Assembly (NCBI GenBank): GCA_024196135.1
Contig: JAMQCK010000013.1
Location: forward strand, 62,596 to 126,595
Direction of reading: 5' to 3'
DNA length: 64,000 bases
Origin: Pleurotus ostreatus/Saccharomyces cerevisiae fusant
Lineage: Eukaryota; Opisthokonta
Below the pieces are notes generated by a model. The model saw only the letters and a program-made list of their open reading frames with translations, searched no databases and was not told the DNA's origin. The translations under genes and the position numbers were made by a program. Below are positions 45,101 to 56,679 of the stretch, in pieces; the stretch's first letter is position 1; the number at the start of each line of letters is the position of its first letter.

Positions 45101-46702
45101 TCAACTGTCCAGCAGACGCAGCGTCAGCGGCAGCGACTCTATGTGGCTGGCGCCTGACGCGGCGTCCGTAGTCCGTGGGGCGAGCGGGGACGGGACGTGC
45201 GCGGCCTGCGAGCGCCGCTGCGAGATGGGGCGCGTCGTGTCGTGGCGGCGGAGCAGCATGCGGGCGACGAGCTGGGAGACGCTGCTCGCGGCGGCCTTCT
45301 TCGAGCTCGGCGGCGGTGGGGAGGGGACCTCGACATCGCTGGCCGCGCCCGATGCGAGCTTCAGCCGGATGAGCGCAGCCGCTTCTCGCGCGCGCTCCTT
45401 GTCCTTCTTCCTCTGACGCTTGACTTCAGCGCGTGCTTGCAGAAGGCCTTGATCGAGCAGCACCGCCTCCTTCTGCCGGCCTTCCCACTCGGCGGCTTGA
45501 GCCCTCCGCTGGACGTCGCACAGACGACGAAGCTCCGGGTCTAAGCTGTCCGCATCGCCGTACTCGTCAGGCAGCGGAAGATACATGCCCTCCGGCGAAG
45601 GAGAGCGCGATTGATCCTCGGGCGCATCGTCCAGGAGGAGGAGACCTTCACTCCGCGAAGATGGCGACGTCGGATCTTCCGCAATCGTCTTGTCGAGCGA
45701 CAGCGATAGTAAGTCGTCGGAAAATGGCATATCATCGTGTGCGTCGGCGTCAGGAAGGGATATGAGTGATCGAGCCGGAGAGGGCGGCGGATCACTACCA
45801 CTGTTGTCGTGCTCGTCGTCTTCGAACTCGAGCTCTGGCAGCGATGCCGTCGAGCGTAGGGCCGGGGATTCTGGCGGCACGTCCGACCAGGGAGGAAAGA
45901 TATCGTCTGCGCCTCCGAACAGATCGGAAGACAGCGGCTGCAAGTGCGGCTGGAAGTAAGCGTACTGGTCATCGTAGCCCGGAAGGGGATGCTCGCGGGC
46001 ATGATCATGAGGATCGTAATCGTATATGGGGACGTCGCGGCGCGCCTCGTAGGTGCCATAGGCGTACGGAGAGCGCGAGTGGCCGCTGGAGAGTAGCATG
46101 GCCTTCGACGATGGTTCCCCGTCTCCCTCTGCGTCGGATGCTCCCGCAATGCGTCGCGGACTCCATTCTGGCGACAGTTCTGGAGACACGGGCGACAGCA
46201 GCTGCGGATTGTACGGCGGCGACTCGCCATCGTCCTCTATCAGCTCCGGCGCTTCCGAATCCGAGAGGCCCAGTTCAGAGAAGTTCCCCTCCGGTCTAGA
46301 GCTTGTATTGTCCAAAGACTGGTCGAAAGGGTATTCTGCGTCGACAGGGCTCTTGAAACGGGATTCTGAGAAGGTGGCAGAGTAGGGGAAGCCGAGGGAG
46401 GAGGGCGGCAGAGCGCTTCCGATCTTCAAGCGCGGTAAGCGCTTTGAAGGCGCCCAGGAAGATGGGGGGTTCGACGCATCGTTTTCATGCCAGCATGAGG
46501 ACATGTCCGAGGACGCGCCCATATTATGCATGCGTTCGTAACAATTATAATGGGGGGTAGGTGCCGTAGACTGTGCGCGCACAAAGGAGTGACGGAACGT
46601 GCGATCGTGACCGGCTTCTTTGCAATCGGGTGTCGAGGGCGAAATGCAGGATGCAAGGGCACACTCGGGGGACGACTCGGCACGGTCAAAACGATTCAGC
46701 AC
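45101..46702 (-). CDS. Disordered Ser/Pro/Glu-rich protein (up to 533 aa)
   Basis: A single long exon encodes up to 533 residues. The true start may be this ATG or a later one such as MHNMGASSDMSSCWH. The first 370 residues are acidic, Ser/Pro-rich and disordered, with many potential phosphorylation sites (LSPVSPELSPEWSPRR). A charged helical region follows: LRRLCDVQRRAQAAEWEGRQ, then ARAEVKRQRKKDKERAREAA and a helix LIRLKLASG. The C-terminus is basic (LVARMLLRRHDTTRP). I recall similar Agaricomycete-specific proteins without known function. Confidence 0.7.
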   Translation of the reverse strand: MLNRFDRAESSPECALASCISPSTPDCKEAGHDRTFRHSFVRAQSTAPTPHYNCYERMHNMGASSDMSSCWHENDASNPPSSWAPSKRLPRLKIGSALPPSSLGFPYSATFSESRFKSPVDAEYPFDQSLDNTSSRPEGNFSELGLSDSEAPELIEDDGESPPYNPQLLSPVSPELSPEWSPRRIAGASDAEGDGEPSSKAMLLSSGHSRSPYAYGTYEARRDVPIYDYDPHDHAREHPLPGYDDQYAYFQPHLQPLSSDLFGGADDIFPPWSDVPPESPALRSTASLPELEFEDDEHDNSGSDPPPSPARSLISLPDADAHDDMPFSDDLLSLSLDKTIAEDPTSPSSRSEGLLLLDDAPEDQSRSPSPEGMYLPLPDEYGDADSLDPELRRLCDVQRRAQAAEWEGRQKEAVLLDQGLLQARAEVKRQRKKDKERAREAAALIRLKLASGAASDVEVPSPPPPSSKKAAASSVSQLVARMLLRRHDTTRPISQRRSQAAHVPSPLAPRTTDAASGASHIESLPLTLRLLDS

Positions 46703-47209
46703 TCCTGGATTTTTCTTCAGAAAAATTCCGGGAGGAGGGGGCAGTCAACGCACCGCGATCAGCGACACCATGCTCCTGCGTAATATTCTTCTTCGTCGTG
46801 GCTGGCGCGAAGCGACCAGGGATTTGCTGGGGTTGGAAGTGATGATGGTTGAAGATGGGAGAACACCGCCAGAACTGCGTTCAGCGCGCGGCCGCTCCAT
46901 CCGTGTGCGTTATGAGTGACGCTTAGTAAGCGCTCCCCCCGAAGAGGTATAACGGCCTCGTGGTCGTAAATGAGGCGTTGCCTCATGGTGTTCGCATGTT
47001 GTACTTCCAGAACATCAAAGTACGGATGAAGCCATGAATGCAGAAAGTAAGAAGTGAAGCGTTCTTGTGTGCGGAAACAAAGAAGTACCGGGAAAAGCCG
47101 AAACAAAAATGGCCCGTTTTGGACAGCAACATACAAAGCCTTCCTAATTTGGAACATTTTTATGACCGGGTGACTCCTAATCAGCCCCGCTCAATACGTA
47201 TAGGTACGT
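46703..47209. other. Intergenic region
   Basis: About 500 bp. A minus-strand open frame (46759-47157) covers most of it, but it lacks family resemblance and good splice context, so it is not called. Confidence 0.35.
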
Positions 47210-49381
47210 TCAAGTATCTATGTTGACATACAGCCTCCATCTTTCGCCGTAATTGATAGTCACAGATATCAAACTAGACATAGTCTGGTCAGCGTAAAAT
47301 CACCACGATGCTTGGGCCACGCACCTGAACCCTAACCACGCCACAGCCGCACTCAACATTCCCATGCCTATGGAGCCCAGCCTGCTTAGCAAAGGTAGCA
47401 CGAGCCCCACCGTCAGGGAGATCAAAAGGGATCTGAATCCGCTGAGAAATTGTCAGAAGCGGTATAACGCGCGCAAGATTGTCAAGATACCTGTTGGCCG
47501 ATATGACTTCAGCGCTTCTGCTCTGCAGGATATCTATGCAGTATGCGGCCAGTGGCGTCAACGTAAGTTCCACCTGTATAACGACTCTACGTCAGAGCCA
47601 AGGACGATAAAGAGGGCCGCGGCCTGGCCCGCGCTGCTTATTGCATGGGACCAGTGACCGCAACCCGGTGCCCTACTCACGCCGATGCCATTCATAAAAA
47701 AGCAGATCAGGTTCATCGCCAGTCCGAGCGGTCCGGGAACGAAGCGGACGATCAGACCGGCTGAAAGGGCGGACAATGGGACCAATATCCCAGCACCCAG
47801 CAAGGCCGCACGCAAGCGGTCCTCCGGGCAAAGTCTCTCCCCGTGTCCTTTGGTCAGTGCCCTATCGGACAGCCTGCCCGCCAAAGGTGCCCCGACTGCG
47901 CTGCGCGTGAGAACCGTGGTAGCGTGCGCTACTCTGAACTCAGACTCACTGATGTTTCCCAATCCAGAAGGCAGCATACAGAGTCCGACAAGAAAGGCAT
48001 TTAATCCATATCGAGTTCCCTGCATGCGCCGTCAGCTTAAGTCTTCAGCGTAGTCAACGCTCACGATGGTGCTGTTTATGGGCACAAGGAGCGCTAGGTA
48101 CCAAGAAGTTAGTTGTGCCTTTTCCAAACGCAGCTCGACGCCTACCGAAGTTGGTGGTCAGAGCGCAGAAGCCAGCAACTGTCTATGCCAAAGTCAGCTC
48201 AGCCGCTGCGTTACATCCCAAAGTGTAACGCACGATGATCAATACGTTCGGACTTCGTAAGAGCCCCAAGGGCCGCAGGACGTTTATGAAGACAAAGTTC
48301 GGCGGCTTAGAGCCCTTCGACTCAGCAGCCTGCCGAGCCTTGCAGACGCCCGTGCTTCCGGGATGGCTGCAAGAAACTCAGACATTCGACGATACCCCGA
48401 GGGAGCGGAGCAGACCTTGTCTCAGGGAAGACCAGAAGGAACAGCAACAGGGTGAGCGCACTCGCGCCGGCCAAGCAGAATGGCATATTCCTCCAGGACC
48501 AATAGTGCGCGACATACCCTAAGCCTCACGTTTAGCATGTGCACAAAGGCGGACGGAGGACAAAGGCCACGTACCTCCCACGACGGGCGCTAGAAGAGGG
48601 CCAAGGAGGGCGATCTGCGAAGTCAGATATTCATCTCCGTCTCCGCGCTACTTGCTTCTGTCTAACGCTCACCCCGAGGAATACACCCATAGCGAAGCCT
48701 CTATGCTCGGCGCTATACAGGTCGCCTGCAATTTCTCTGAGACAAGGGTTATGCAGGCTTCACCTGCTCGACCTACCGACGACGCCAGCACCCACGGAGA
48801 ACCCTGGGGACATGCCGAGCGCTTGAATAGAGCGCCATACCAGCAGCTGATTGATCGTAGAAGACAGCGCTACACCGAGAGATCCAGCGCAGAGTACTGG
48901 TATGGCGGCAAGATATACGGGGCGCCGCCCATCTGCGGGTGCCGTCAGAAGGCAGTGCAGACAATGAGGCTCACGCGCGACCGACAGAAGGTCGAGTACG
49001 ACGAGGCCACCAAAGAGCCGAAAGACTCCGACAGTAGAGTGACGCTGATGGCAAGGCTACGGAAGCTAGGTCGATAGGACATCCTGGAGGCACAGGTACA
49101 CGCACCTGACGGAGGTTACGCCTGTCTCAAGGTCCTTTGCTATCTGAGGGATTGCAGGGATGAAAGATCCCGACACAATCACTGGTCGCGTTGTTTGCAA
49201 GGTCCACAGAGCGGCGTATGCAAGCTTACTCACTGGCCATGAGGGAGTACCATCCGACGAGGACCACAAGTAGGGTCTTCCGTTGCTCGCTGAATCGAGA
49301 ATACGGGTCTATTAAAACCGTCGCGTCCGTCCCTTCGTCATGAGCGTTAGCCAGCAGCGGAGTTCTTTCCAAGGGGCTCAT
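47210..49381 (-). CDS. MFS transporter of the DHA1 drug:H+ antiporter type
   Basis: About 14 short exons join into an intact frame from MSPLERTPLL (49381) to a TGA at 47210. The frame looks fragmentary only because introns of 40-60 nt interrupt nearly every helix. Signatures include VSGSFIPAIPQIAKDLETGV, HGRRPVYLAAIPVLCAGSLG, LVWRSIQALGMSPGFSVGAG, GALLLGP-like IALLGPLLAPVVGGYV, LCMLPSGLGNIIGAPLAGRL and FVPGPLGLAMNLICFFMNGI. These match 12-helix DHA1 exporters such as fungal QDR-type multidrug carriers. It is unrelated in exon layout to the MFS pair at 12-19 kb. The substrate is unknown. Confidence 0.85.
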
Positions 49382-49682
49382 AGCTCCCGTGCGCCCAGAG
49401 AACAGTAGATGCCTGGAGTGAAGTTCGAGTTCATGGACCAGGACAAGGTGCAGATAAGGCCCGGCACATCCCGAGAGGTGTGACAGATGATTGTAGCACG
49501 TCGCGTCACGGTTCAATTCACAAGTCTGCCTTGCCAGTCGAAGAGATCCCAATAGAATACGCCTTGCATAAGCCAGAGAAAATAGGGTAAGCAATAAGTA
49601 ACTACATCAAGCGCATTACTAGATCGTCAGTTCAGTACTTGTTATTCACTTCATGGTCCAAAACGTCCCTTGACCACCCATC

Positions 49683-52600
49683 CTACGCCAGCACCACCGT
49701 GAATCCGGCGTTGAAGTCGCGCGCAACCGGAACGTCCAACACGCCCGTGGTCGCGTTGAAGGTCACGTCCTGCACCTCCTCCCCATCGAGTGTAACGTTC
49801 TTCGGCTGCTTGCCGACGCCGAGGAAGCGCACGCGCTGGAGCTGCACGCCGACGTCGTAGTCGAACTTGCCGTCCACGGTCAGCGTGCCGTTCACGAAGA
49901 CGAAGTCGACCTCCGTCGTGCTCTCCTGCTCGACGCTGACGCCATCGTCAACATACAGGCTGCCCGATGCGGAGCCGTCGTTATCCGGCGCGACGACGAG
50001 CTCAAAGTCCGTGCGGCGCAGGGCAGCGGTAGTGTTGGCTCCCGACACGCGCAGGGGCAGGACAGCGCCACCGCGGATGTGCACCGGGATCTCCGTGAAG
50101 CTCGCGTTGAGCGTGACGTTGGTGCCCTGGCCCTGCACCACAGACAACGTCTGCCAGTCGTAGAGTACGTCGTCGGGGAGGTACGCGGTCACCGTCGTCG
50201 AGTTCTCCTCGATGACCGGGGAGACGATGACGGAGGGGCCGAAGAGGAACTGAGTGTCGATGGGGTAGGTGTTGGTGTCCTTGGGGTAGGCGTGCCAGAG
50301 CGGGGCGATGAGCGGCGTGCCGTCGACGTGCTGCTGGTGCATGGCGGTGTAGATGTAGTCGAGAAGGCGGAAGCGGGTCTCGATGGCGCCCTTGGCAGCC
50401 TCGGCGACGGTGTCCCAGAGGTAGTACTCCTGGCTGATGCTGGTGTCGCCGTTGTGCTAAAGAAATATCAGTACGAGACTTCTGTCGCAAGATAGGTGAA
50501 CTCACGTTGCGCATGAAGGGGTAGAACGCGCCGAGCATGGCCCAACGCGCACACAGGGTCTCGGTGGTGTTGCCACCGAAGCCACAAATATCCGCGCCGA
50601 CCATCGGGACCTGATACACGCTGGCCATACCAAGAATGCCCGCAATCGAGTTGCGGTAGTGCACCCAAGTGCTCAAGTTGTCACCGAGCCACTTGCCAAC
50701 CAGATGACCCGAGCCCACAAACGTCGAGCGCGTGATGATGAGCGGGCGCAGACCAGGCCTGCGCGCCAGCATTGCGTGCCGCGTCGCGTTGTTCATCATC
50801 GCGCCGTACAGGTTGTGCGTGTTATACTCGACGAGGCCATTGGCGTGCTTCGCGTTCGCGAACGCGGTGTTCGCAGAGAGCGCGCCCTGCTTGTTGTCGA
50901 TCTTGTACGGCGGGTCCATGATGTCGCGGCGGCGGAGGCTGATGGAGACGTTGGCGCTGACCGTCGAGTTGGCGTCGTTGCCGAAGATGGGCGTGTCGTG
51001 GTCGGGCGCGGCGGTGGTGCGGTTGGGAGGCAGGTTCTGGTCCTTCTCCTGCTGCCAGATGCTGGTGTTGAGGGTCAGGTCGAAGAACTGAAATGGCGGT
51101 CAGGGACGAAGGCGAGGGGAAGCTAGGGATACTGACGCTGGCAGGTTCGTTCATGTCGATCCAAGCACCGTCGATGTCCAGGCCAGTATCCTTGTCGTAG
51201 AAGGTAGTGTACATATGCGTCCAGTACTCCAGAGTCTTCTCGTTGAACCAGTCTAAGGCGACCGTCAGTATCTGGCGTCCTCTAGCTTCAGCTATACTCA
51301 CCAGGGTAGACAGTGACACCCGGCCAGACGAGGCCAAGGAAGTCGCTGCCATTTTCCGCCTTGAGGAAAATATCCATCTCCACGCCAAGGTCATACGCCT
51401 CGTAGTTTGAGTCGGGCGCGTACGCGACAGCCGGGTCAGTCATCAGGACTAGATAGATGAAAGGATCAGCATCCCATCTCCCGCGCCACTTTCCCAGAAT
51501 ACGCACTGTACTGCTGCTCATGCTCATGAAGGTAGTCAATGATCTCCTGCATCCGGTCCAGGGGGAAGTAGTCCGGATCCAAGCTGAAGGTGCGGCGCTT
51601 GTACATGTAGTCTGTTTATGGCCGTCAGATGAGCAAAGATGCGCTCCCGGGATGCACTGACCGATATCCGTCCACATCGTCTCGAGAGGGATGCCGGCAG
51701 CAGAGTAGTTCGAGATGACCGAGGCGACGTCAACGAAGTCTGGCAGATGCAGATTAGGAACTGACCCGTAACGAACAAATCAGACGAGAACGTACCAGTG
51801 TACCCGTAGCGGCACTGGTGCAGGCCGAAACCCCAGTAAGGATATTCGGCAGGCAGACCGACAAGCTCAGCGTACTGACGAGCAACCGCGGCGGGGTCGC
51901 TCTCGCTTCCGGCGAAGAAGTAGAGGTCAAGGATACCACCAATGACGTTGTACTCGAGAGTAGACTCTTGGCCGTCGGTCTGGTTGAGCTTGATGTCCAT
52001 GCCGTTGGAGTTGAGCAACAGAACACCGTGCGTGCCGGTCTCGCGGTGCTCCTGGTAGATGGGATGGGCTCCATAGAGGTTGGTGGCGTTGGGAACACCG
52101 TAAGCATCACGGTTGAACTGCAATAGGGGTAAGCCTGTGAGGAATCTGGCTTGCGCATATAGCCCACCATGGTCAGCGTAGTGTTGTGGTTGTCCAGGCG
52201 GAAGCTGTTCGTGTGCTCGCCGAGGCCGTAAATGTTCGCATTCTCCGGCAGGCTGGTCTTGAGGCGGAGGTACTGATCCTCGAAGATGATGGGGTGAGAG
52301 GCGGTGGAGAACAGGACCTCGGAGGTGTTCGTGCGGTAGATGGTGAAGGAGAACGGAGACTCCGTGTAGTTGAACTGGATCTCGGAGTTGTCCTGGCTCG
52401 CGCCCTCGCCGATGGTCGGGCGAGGGACGACGACATCGGGCACCTCGTACCGCGGGTGAGCCGCGTCGGAGATCTTGACGTGCAGACGCGTCTCTGCGGG
52501 ATGCGGTCAGCCCAGACGCGTCAGGTAATAGGCAACGATCGACGTACTGGTCTCATACGTGACCTCCAGCGCGAGCTCGGAGATGTCCTCGCCAAAGACG

Positions 52601-52761
52601 CCGCAGTCTCCCGCGACGTTGAGCGTCGCGGTGAGCTTCGCACCGTCCGAGTAAACATTCGACGCGTCGTACCCCGCACAGGCGTCCAGCTTCGCGGGGT
52701 CGACGTACATCGCGAGCGCAGGCGCGACGGCGAGCGTCGCGGCGATGAGTGCGCTCTTCAT
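49683..52761 (-). CDS. Secreted GH31 alpha-glucosidase (887 aa)
   Basis: Nine exons: 52548-52761, 52168-52493, 51796-52117, 51662-51739, 51507-51611, 51302-51448, 51137-51252, 50506-51087 and 49683-50456. A signal peptide ([20 protein letters not shown]) is followed by the GH31 N-terminal beta domain ([17 protein letters not shown]). The barrel has [20 protein letters not shown], and the nucleophile Asp in [11 protein letters not shown]. The acid/base Asp is in [18 protein letters not shown]. The C-terminal beta domains include [15 protein letters not shown]. Many NxS/T sites suggest N-glycosylation. It releases glucose from maltose and starch oligosaccharides outside the cell. Length and motif order are as expected. 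Confidence 0.93.
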
Positions 52762-53243
52762 GGCGGCGTGCGTAATCGGTAGAGGAAGGCCGTCCGAGGA
52801 AGGAGCGGGCTTCGACGCGGTGCATTTTATAGGTCTCTCGTAACTGATGGCTCCTCGGCCTGGTCGCGTGTCCGGAGCCCGAATCGAATCCGCGCGCTGT
52901 GCAGATGGTGCTCCATCACTTGACCGTGCGGGGGACCGCCTACATCGTGGGGAATTTCATAAGCCAAGGACGGGAATAAATCGCTCGGCAACCGGCTTCC
53001 TCGACCGCAGAACGTGCGCCGGTGTCAGCGGCGAAACTCGAGCGAAAAGTCCGTAAGAGTTGCGGTGAGCATCATGGCGAGAGGAAAGAGGAATGTGGGG
53101 GAGGAGGAGAACATGGCGAACTCCGGTCACGCTTGTGTCACGGTTTTCCTCGCAAATATGGGGAACGTTTATTCGACTCTCCGTCTCGCGACCTCGGGCT
53201 AAACTGGGCCTACGAGCGAGGCTCAGGCACTCAGGCGCTCATG
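52762..53243. other. Promoter region of the alpha-glucosidase gene
   Basis: About 480 bp upstream of the GH31 start. A TATA-like motif (ATAAAA on the minus strand, near 52826-52831) lies about 65 bp before the ATG. No other gene was seen. Confidence 0.4.
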
Positions 53244-53543
53244 CTACTTCTTGCGCGTCATAATCTCGTTCAGTGCGGTCGAAGGATCGTCAGCTGGCCG
53301 GACTTTAGCGGCCTTCCATCCGACCGCATCGATTGTACCGTGATTTACCGTCTTCGTTTCAAGGACACGGATCCAGGCGAGCACTCCCCAAATCTGGAGG
53401 GTCAGTTGGAGGTCATTTCGCGCGGATGTAGATGCATACTCCGCGCGTTGAGCATACCAGGCGAGCTGAGGCGACGTGCATCTTAATCCAGGCGTCGACA
53501 GATCCCCGCCCTCTAGCCACTTCGTGAACAGACCATCTAGCAA
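53244..53543 (-). CDS. Small hypothetical protein, low confidence
   Basis: A minus-strand frame of about 100 codons ends ADDPSTALNEIMTRKK and includes LAWYAQRAEYASTSARNDLQ and LQIWGVLAWIRVLETKT, which look protein-like. The frame opens with TTG rather than ATG. A first exon could come from ATG near 53659 through a CT-rich region, using the TTGCTAG acceptor. It sits directly downstream of ATG15 on the same strand. No family was recognised. Confidence 0.35.
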   Translation of the reverse strand: MLDGLFTKWLEGGDLSTPGLRCTSPQLAWYAQRAEYASTSARNDLQLTLQIWGVLAWIRVLETKTVNHGTIDAVGWKAAKVRPADDPSTALNEIMTRKK

Positions 53544-53564
53544 CCAAAAAGCGGACTATGATAT

Positions 53565-53655
53565 ACACTCTCGTAAGCCCCTCTACACCACTCTACGCTC
53601 GCTCGCTACCCTCTCTACCTTCGCTCGCTACACCTCTCTACGCCCTCGGAGAGAA
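53565..53655. repeat. CTCTAC / CTCGCT low-complexity repeat
   Basis: The plus strand has repeated CTCTAC and GCTCGCTAC units between ATG15 and the small hypothetical frame. It is an imperfect tandem repeat of about 90 bp. Confidence 0.6.
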
Positions 53656-53691
53656 CCATGGCGACGACGACTAGCGATGGGTAGCAGGACG

Positions 53692-55411
53692 CTATACGTA
53701 CTCCCAAGCGTAGCAGTCGACGCAATCGTCCTCCTCAGGAACCGCGGGAGGGACGTAATTCAAATCTACCCCGTCCTCAGGCTCCTCGCCCCCCTTCCCT
53801 CCACCTGGCCATCGAGGCCACCACCAGACGTCACCACCCTCTTCTCCGCCATCTGACCGATCGCCCTCCCCGAGCTCCGGGTGATCGCCAGCGCCCGAGT
53901 GACCATCTTTGCCCAGAGGATCACCTCCGCCTGAGTGATCACCTTCTCCCTCTCCTTGCTTAGGCTGATCACCCTCCCCCTCCCCGGGCTTCGGCCCCGT
54001 CTTCGTCGCGTTCCACGGCTTCCCCAGCAGCTGATCTATGATCACCTTGATCGGATGCGTCCGCACATCCTGCGCCCACCCAAGCTCGGTGATCGTATCG
54101 TAGACGATGCGCTGCCCGAGGTGGCAGCGGCTCTCCAGGGCGTAGCCGCCGATGGCGCACATGGAGGTCACGCCGGTGCATGCGCCCATGGGGATCGGCT
54201 GTGGGGGAGGGAGCGTCAGCACGCGCAGCAGCGTTAGCATGGAGTGAGAGGGGGCGTTGGGCGGAGTTCGAGGAGGGGTATAGGCGCCGAGAAATAGGCG
54301 CCCGTGAAATGAAGACTTACGTCGGCAGTGTGGAAGACATGTGTAATGTGCAGGGTGGATGGCTGCGCGATGTTTAGTACAGCCAAGAAGCACAGGTGGG
54401 GGATGACGTACGGGAGATGGAAGATGCAAGCGTCGCGCTGCAAGACGATCCGCAGGAGTCTCGAAAGCAACGACAGGCGCGCCGAACGTCGCGCCCATCA
54501 GTGCCGCGAGGGAGCCGCCCAGCGAGTGACCAATGAGCCAGATGTTCGCGTCCGGATACATGTAGGTGACGTTGTTGTATAGGTTCTGCAAGCCGTTAGC
54601 ATCGTCTGGCACTAAAGTAGATCGCCCACTCACCAGCCCGATCGGATAGAACAAGCTCTCGTCCACCAACGACCTCTCCACGCACTCCTCATCACACTTC
54701 CCACCGCCCTGCGCGCACGGGCACACCGGCGTCCACGTCGGGCCGACCTTCGCGCAGCAGCACGAGAACAAGAGATTGTCGTTCAGCTTGTCGAGCGTGC
54801 GCGAGGGCTCCCAGAGGCCGGTGGATGTGCCCTTGACGGAGATGACGACCGTGCTGTTGTCTGTGGAGACGAAGATGTGGCCCCGGAAGCCGGCGGCGTC
54901 GGGCTCCCAGCCAAAGGGGAAGGTCTGAGTGGGAAGGATGTTGGTCAGAAATTGGGAAATATGAAGGGGTATAGCGACGCACGTTATTCCAGTCCTCGCC
55001 CAGGTCATACCACTCCTTGTTGCTGGGCTCGTAATAGGAGTTGTACGTCATCTTCGCGAGCTGGAGGAGCACGTCGCGCCGCGTGTAGTCCGGCCCTGGC
55101 ACCTCAGACGAGTCCCATCGCAGCGGCTCGATATCCAGGGGATTGCGGAACCTGAAGCGCGCGCTGTTGAACGCGGAGAAGGACGAGGGTCGGTGGATGG
55201 TGACCGGTCGCGTGTAGATGCTGCCCTCAGAAGTGGTATGAAAGGACTGTGGTGCATCCGCGAATATTACGCGCGGGCTCGTTGAGTTTGCTGCGACGGC
55301 ATGATGATGGCGGAGCTGGAACTCGAGCGCTGGTGGTTCGGGGATAGGTGTTACGAGGTGTGTAGAGATTATCAGCGCCCTCAGCGCCGAGGGAAGGAAG
55401 TCCCAGAGCAT
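53692..55411 (-). CDS. ATG15: Autophagic-body lipase Atg15 (480 aa)
   Basis: Five exons: 54983-55411, 54634-54924, 54412-54585, 54321-54362 and 53692-54198. The N-terminus has a hydrophobic signal-anchor (LPSALRALIISTHLV). Conserved parts are RRDVLLQLAKMTYNSYYEPS and FRGHIFVSTDNSTVVISVKG. The lipase nucleophile is in IWLIGHSLGGSLAALMG, followed by HITHVFHTADPIPMGACTGV and the Cys-containing AIGGYALESRCHLGQ. The C-terminal 90 residues are Gly/Asp/Glu-rich low complexity, beginning GKPWNATKTGPKPGEG. Known role: a vacuolar phospholipase that breaks down autophagic and MVB vesicles. Exon 4 is only 42 nt. Confidence 0.93.
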
Positions 55412-55885
55412 GCAGGTGAGAGTAAAGAGGTACTAATGAGAGTTGGGAGCAAGTGGCGCGGCAGCAGCGGGCCGCGTGGTATTAACGCCTCCGATTACCA
55501 TATATGGAGTTCTTTGTTCTTGACCGGTACTCCCACCATGACTCGTTCATTGTATGGTCTCAAGTCAAACTTCTAGTGCTAAACCTCTGGGATACTGGGA
55601 TACTGAGCTCTGATGGACAGAGAAAGGTACTTCACATCGAGGTCTGCTTGGTTGAGGTGAGTAATATGCCACCTGCGATAAGGCAATACACGTGGACTTG
55701 GCTGCGACATCTACCTCTTTTAAACCTGATGCGAGCTCCTGAGCGACTGCACACCTACCCATTCAATACACTGATATTATGTGCGTTTGCTTGATGTTTG
55801 CACCTTGACCTTCACCCCCATCTGTAGGACCGTCCTCGCACGTAACTTGTGGAACTCTCTGTCCAACGACTAGCTTTTCGGTTCA
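55412..55885. other. Divergent intergenic region
   Basis: About 470 bp between ATG15 (minus) and a DUF6593 gene (plus). It probably holds both promoters. No other feature was seen. Confidence 0.4.
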
Positions 55886-56489
55886 ATGGACTTCGAGCTC
55901 AGTGATCACGACTTTTACAACACGGTCCTATTCGACTCTGCATCTCATAGGGCTGCATATCGTACGAGCACCAAGTTCTTCCAGGTCGGCAAGCGCACGA
56001 CGAAGCTGTACCGTGCAGCGCCCGACCAACCTGCGGGCGAGGTGCTCATTGGCACAATAACGCTCAGGGCTTTCTCGAGCCATGAAGTGGTGATAAACGC
56101 ACGCGATGTAACGCCCGTTCGGATGAGGCTCTTTTCCAGGTGAGTGGAATTCGGAGCAGGTGTAGAATAGTGACTCATAGGTGACTGATAGGTCCGAGAC
56201 GTGGCTGGCCTCAGACGGTAGACAATACAAGTGGAAGGTTGACCCAGGCGTGTTTACAGTGCGTGTCAAAAGTATTTGCGATATACGAAAGTCAATCTGA
56301 TTGGAGTTTTGACAGCTTGTGGATGACCAGACGAAAGAGATCATCGCCCTCTTCGAGCGGCACTTCTTCTCAACTCACAAGCTGCGTCTCTTGCAGAAGG
56401 GGATGCATATTGTTGACGAGGTTGTTGCGACTGTCATATACATGGACAGGGTAAAGCGACGCCGGGATCGTAAGGAGTCCACGATATGA
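55886..56489 (+). CDS. DUF6593 domain protein (164 aa)
   Basis: Three exons (55886-56139, 56192-56258, 56316-56489) encode 164 residues. The start is MDFELSDHDFYNTVLFDSAS. The hallmark strand ASDGRQYKWKVDPGVF and the closing helix GMHIVDEVVATVIYMDRVKR match the fungal DUF6593 layout. The other window member is at 22763-23404. Function is unknown. Confidence 0.82.
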
Positions 56490-56679
56490 GCGTCATTTTA
56501 TCCATCGCATGTACGAATGTCACTGCGTGAGCTATTACTCTGCCGCCGGGGCCGGCCGTATGCGCAGAGATAATGCAATGCAAAATGTACTTGTACAGGG
56601 GATAGGGTAACAGTAAAGTCAATTCAGTTCGTGCGACGTCCGAGCACTCGCCACGTCCGCCCTCCGGCCGTGTCCCGCT

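Noticed and set aside
46759..47157. 132-codon minus-strand frame between two genes
   Set aside because: No recognisable motif, no signal peptide and it includes probable promoter sequence; an unsupported call.
47210..49381. DHA1 transporter as a decayed copy of the other MFS genes
   Set aside because: All exons join in frame to a proper stop, and the motifs are DHA1-type, not those of the pair at 12-19 kb.
50002..51126. Open frames in other phases across the GH31 gene
   Set aside because: Overlapping shadows of strongly codon-biased coding exons.
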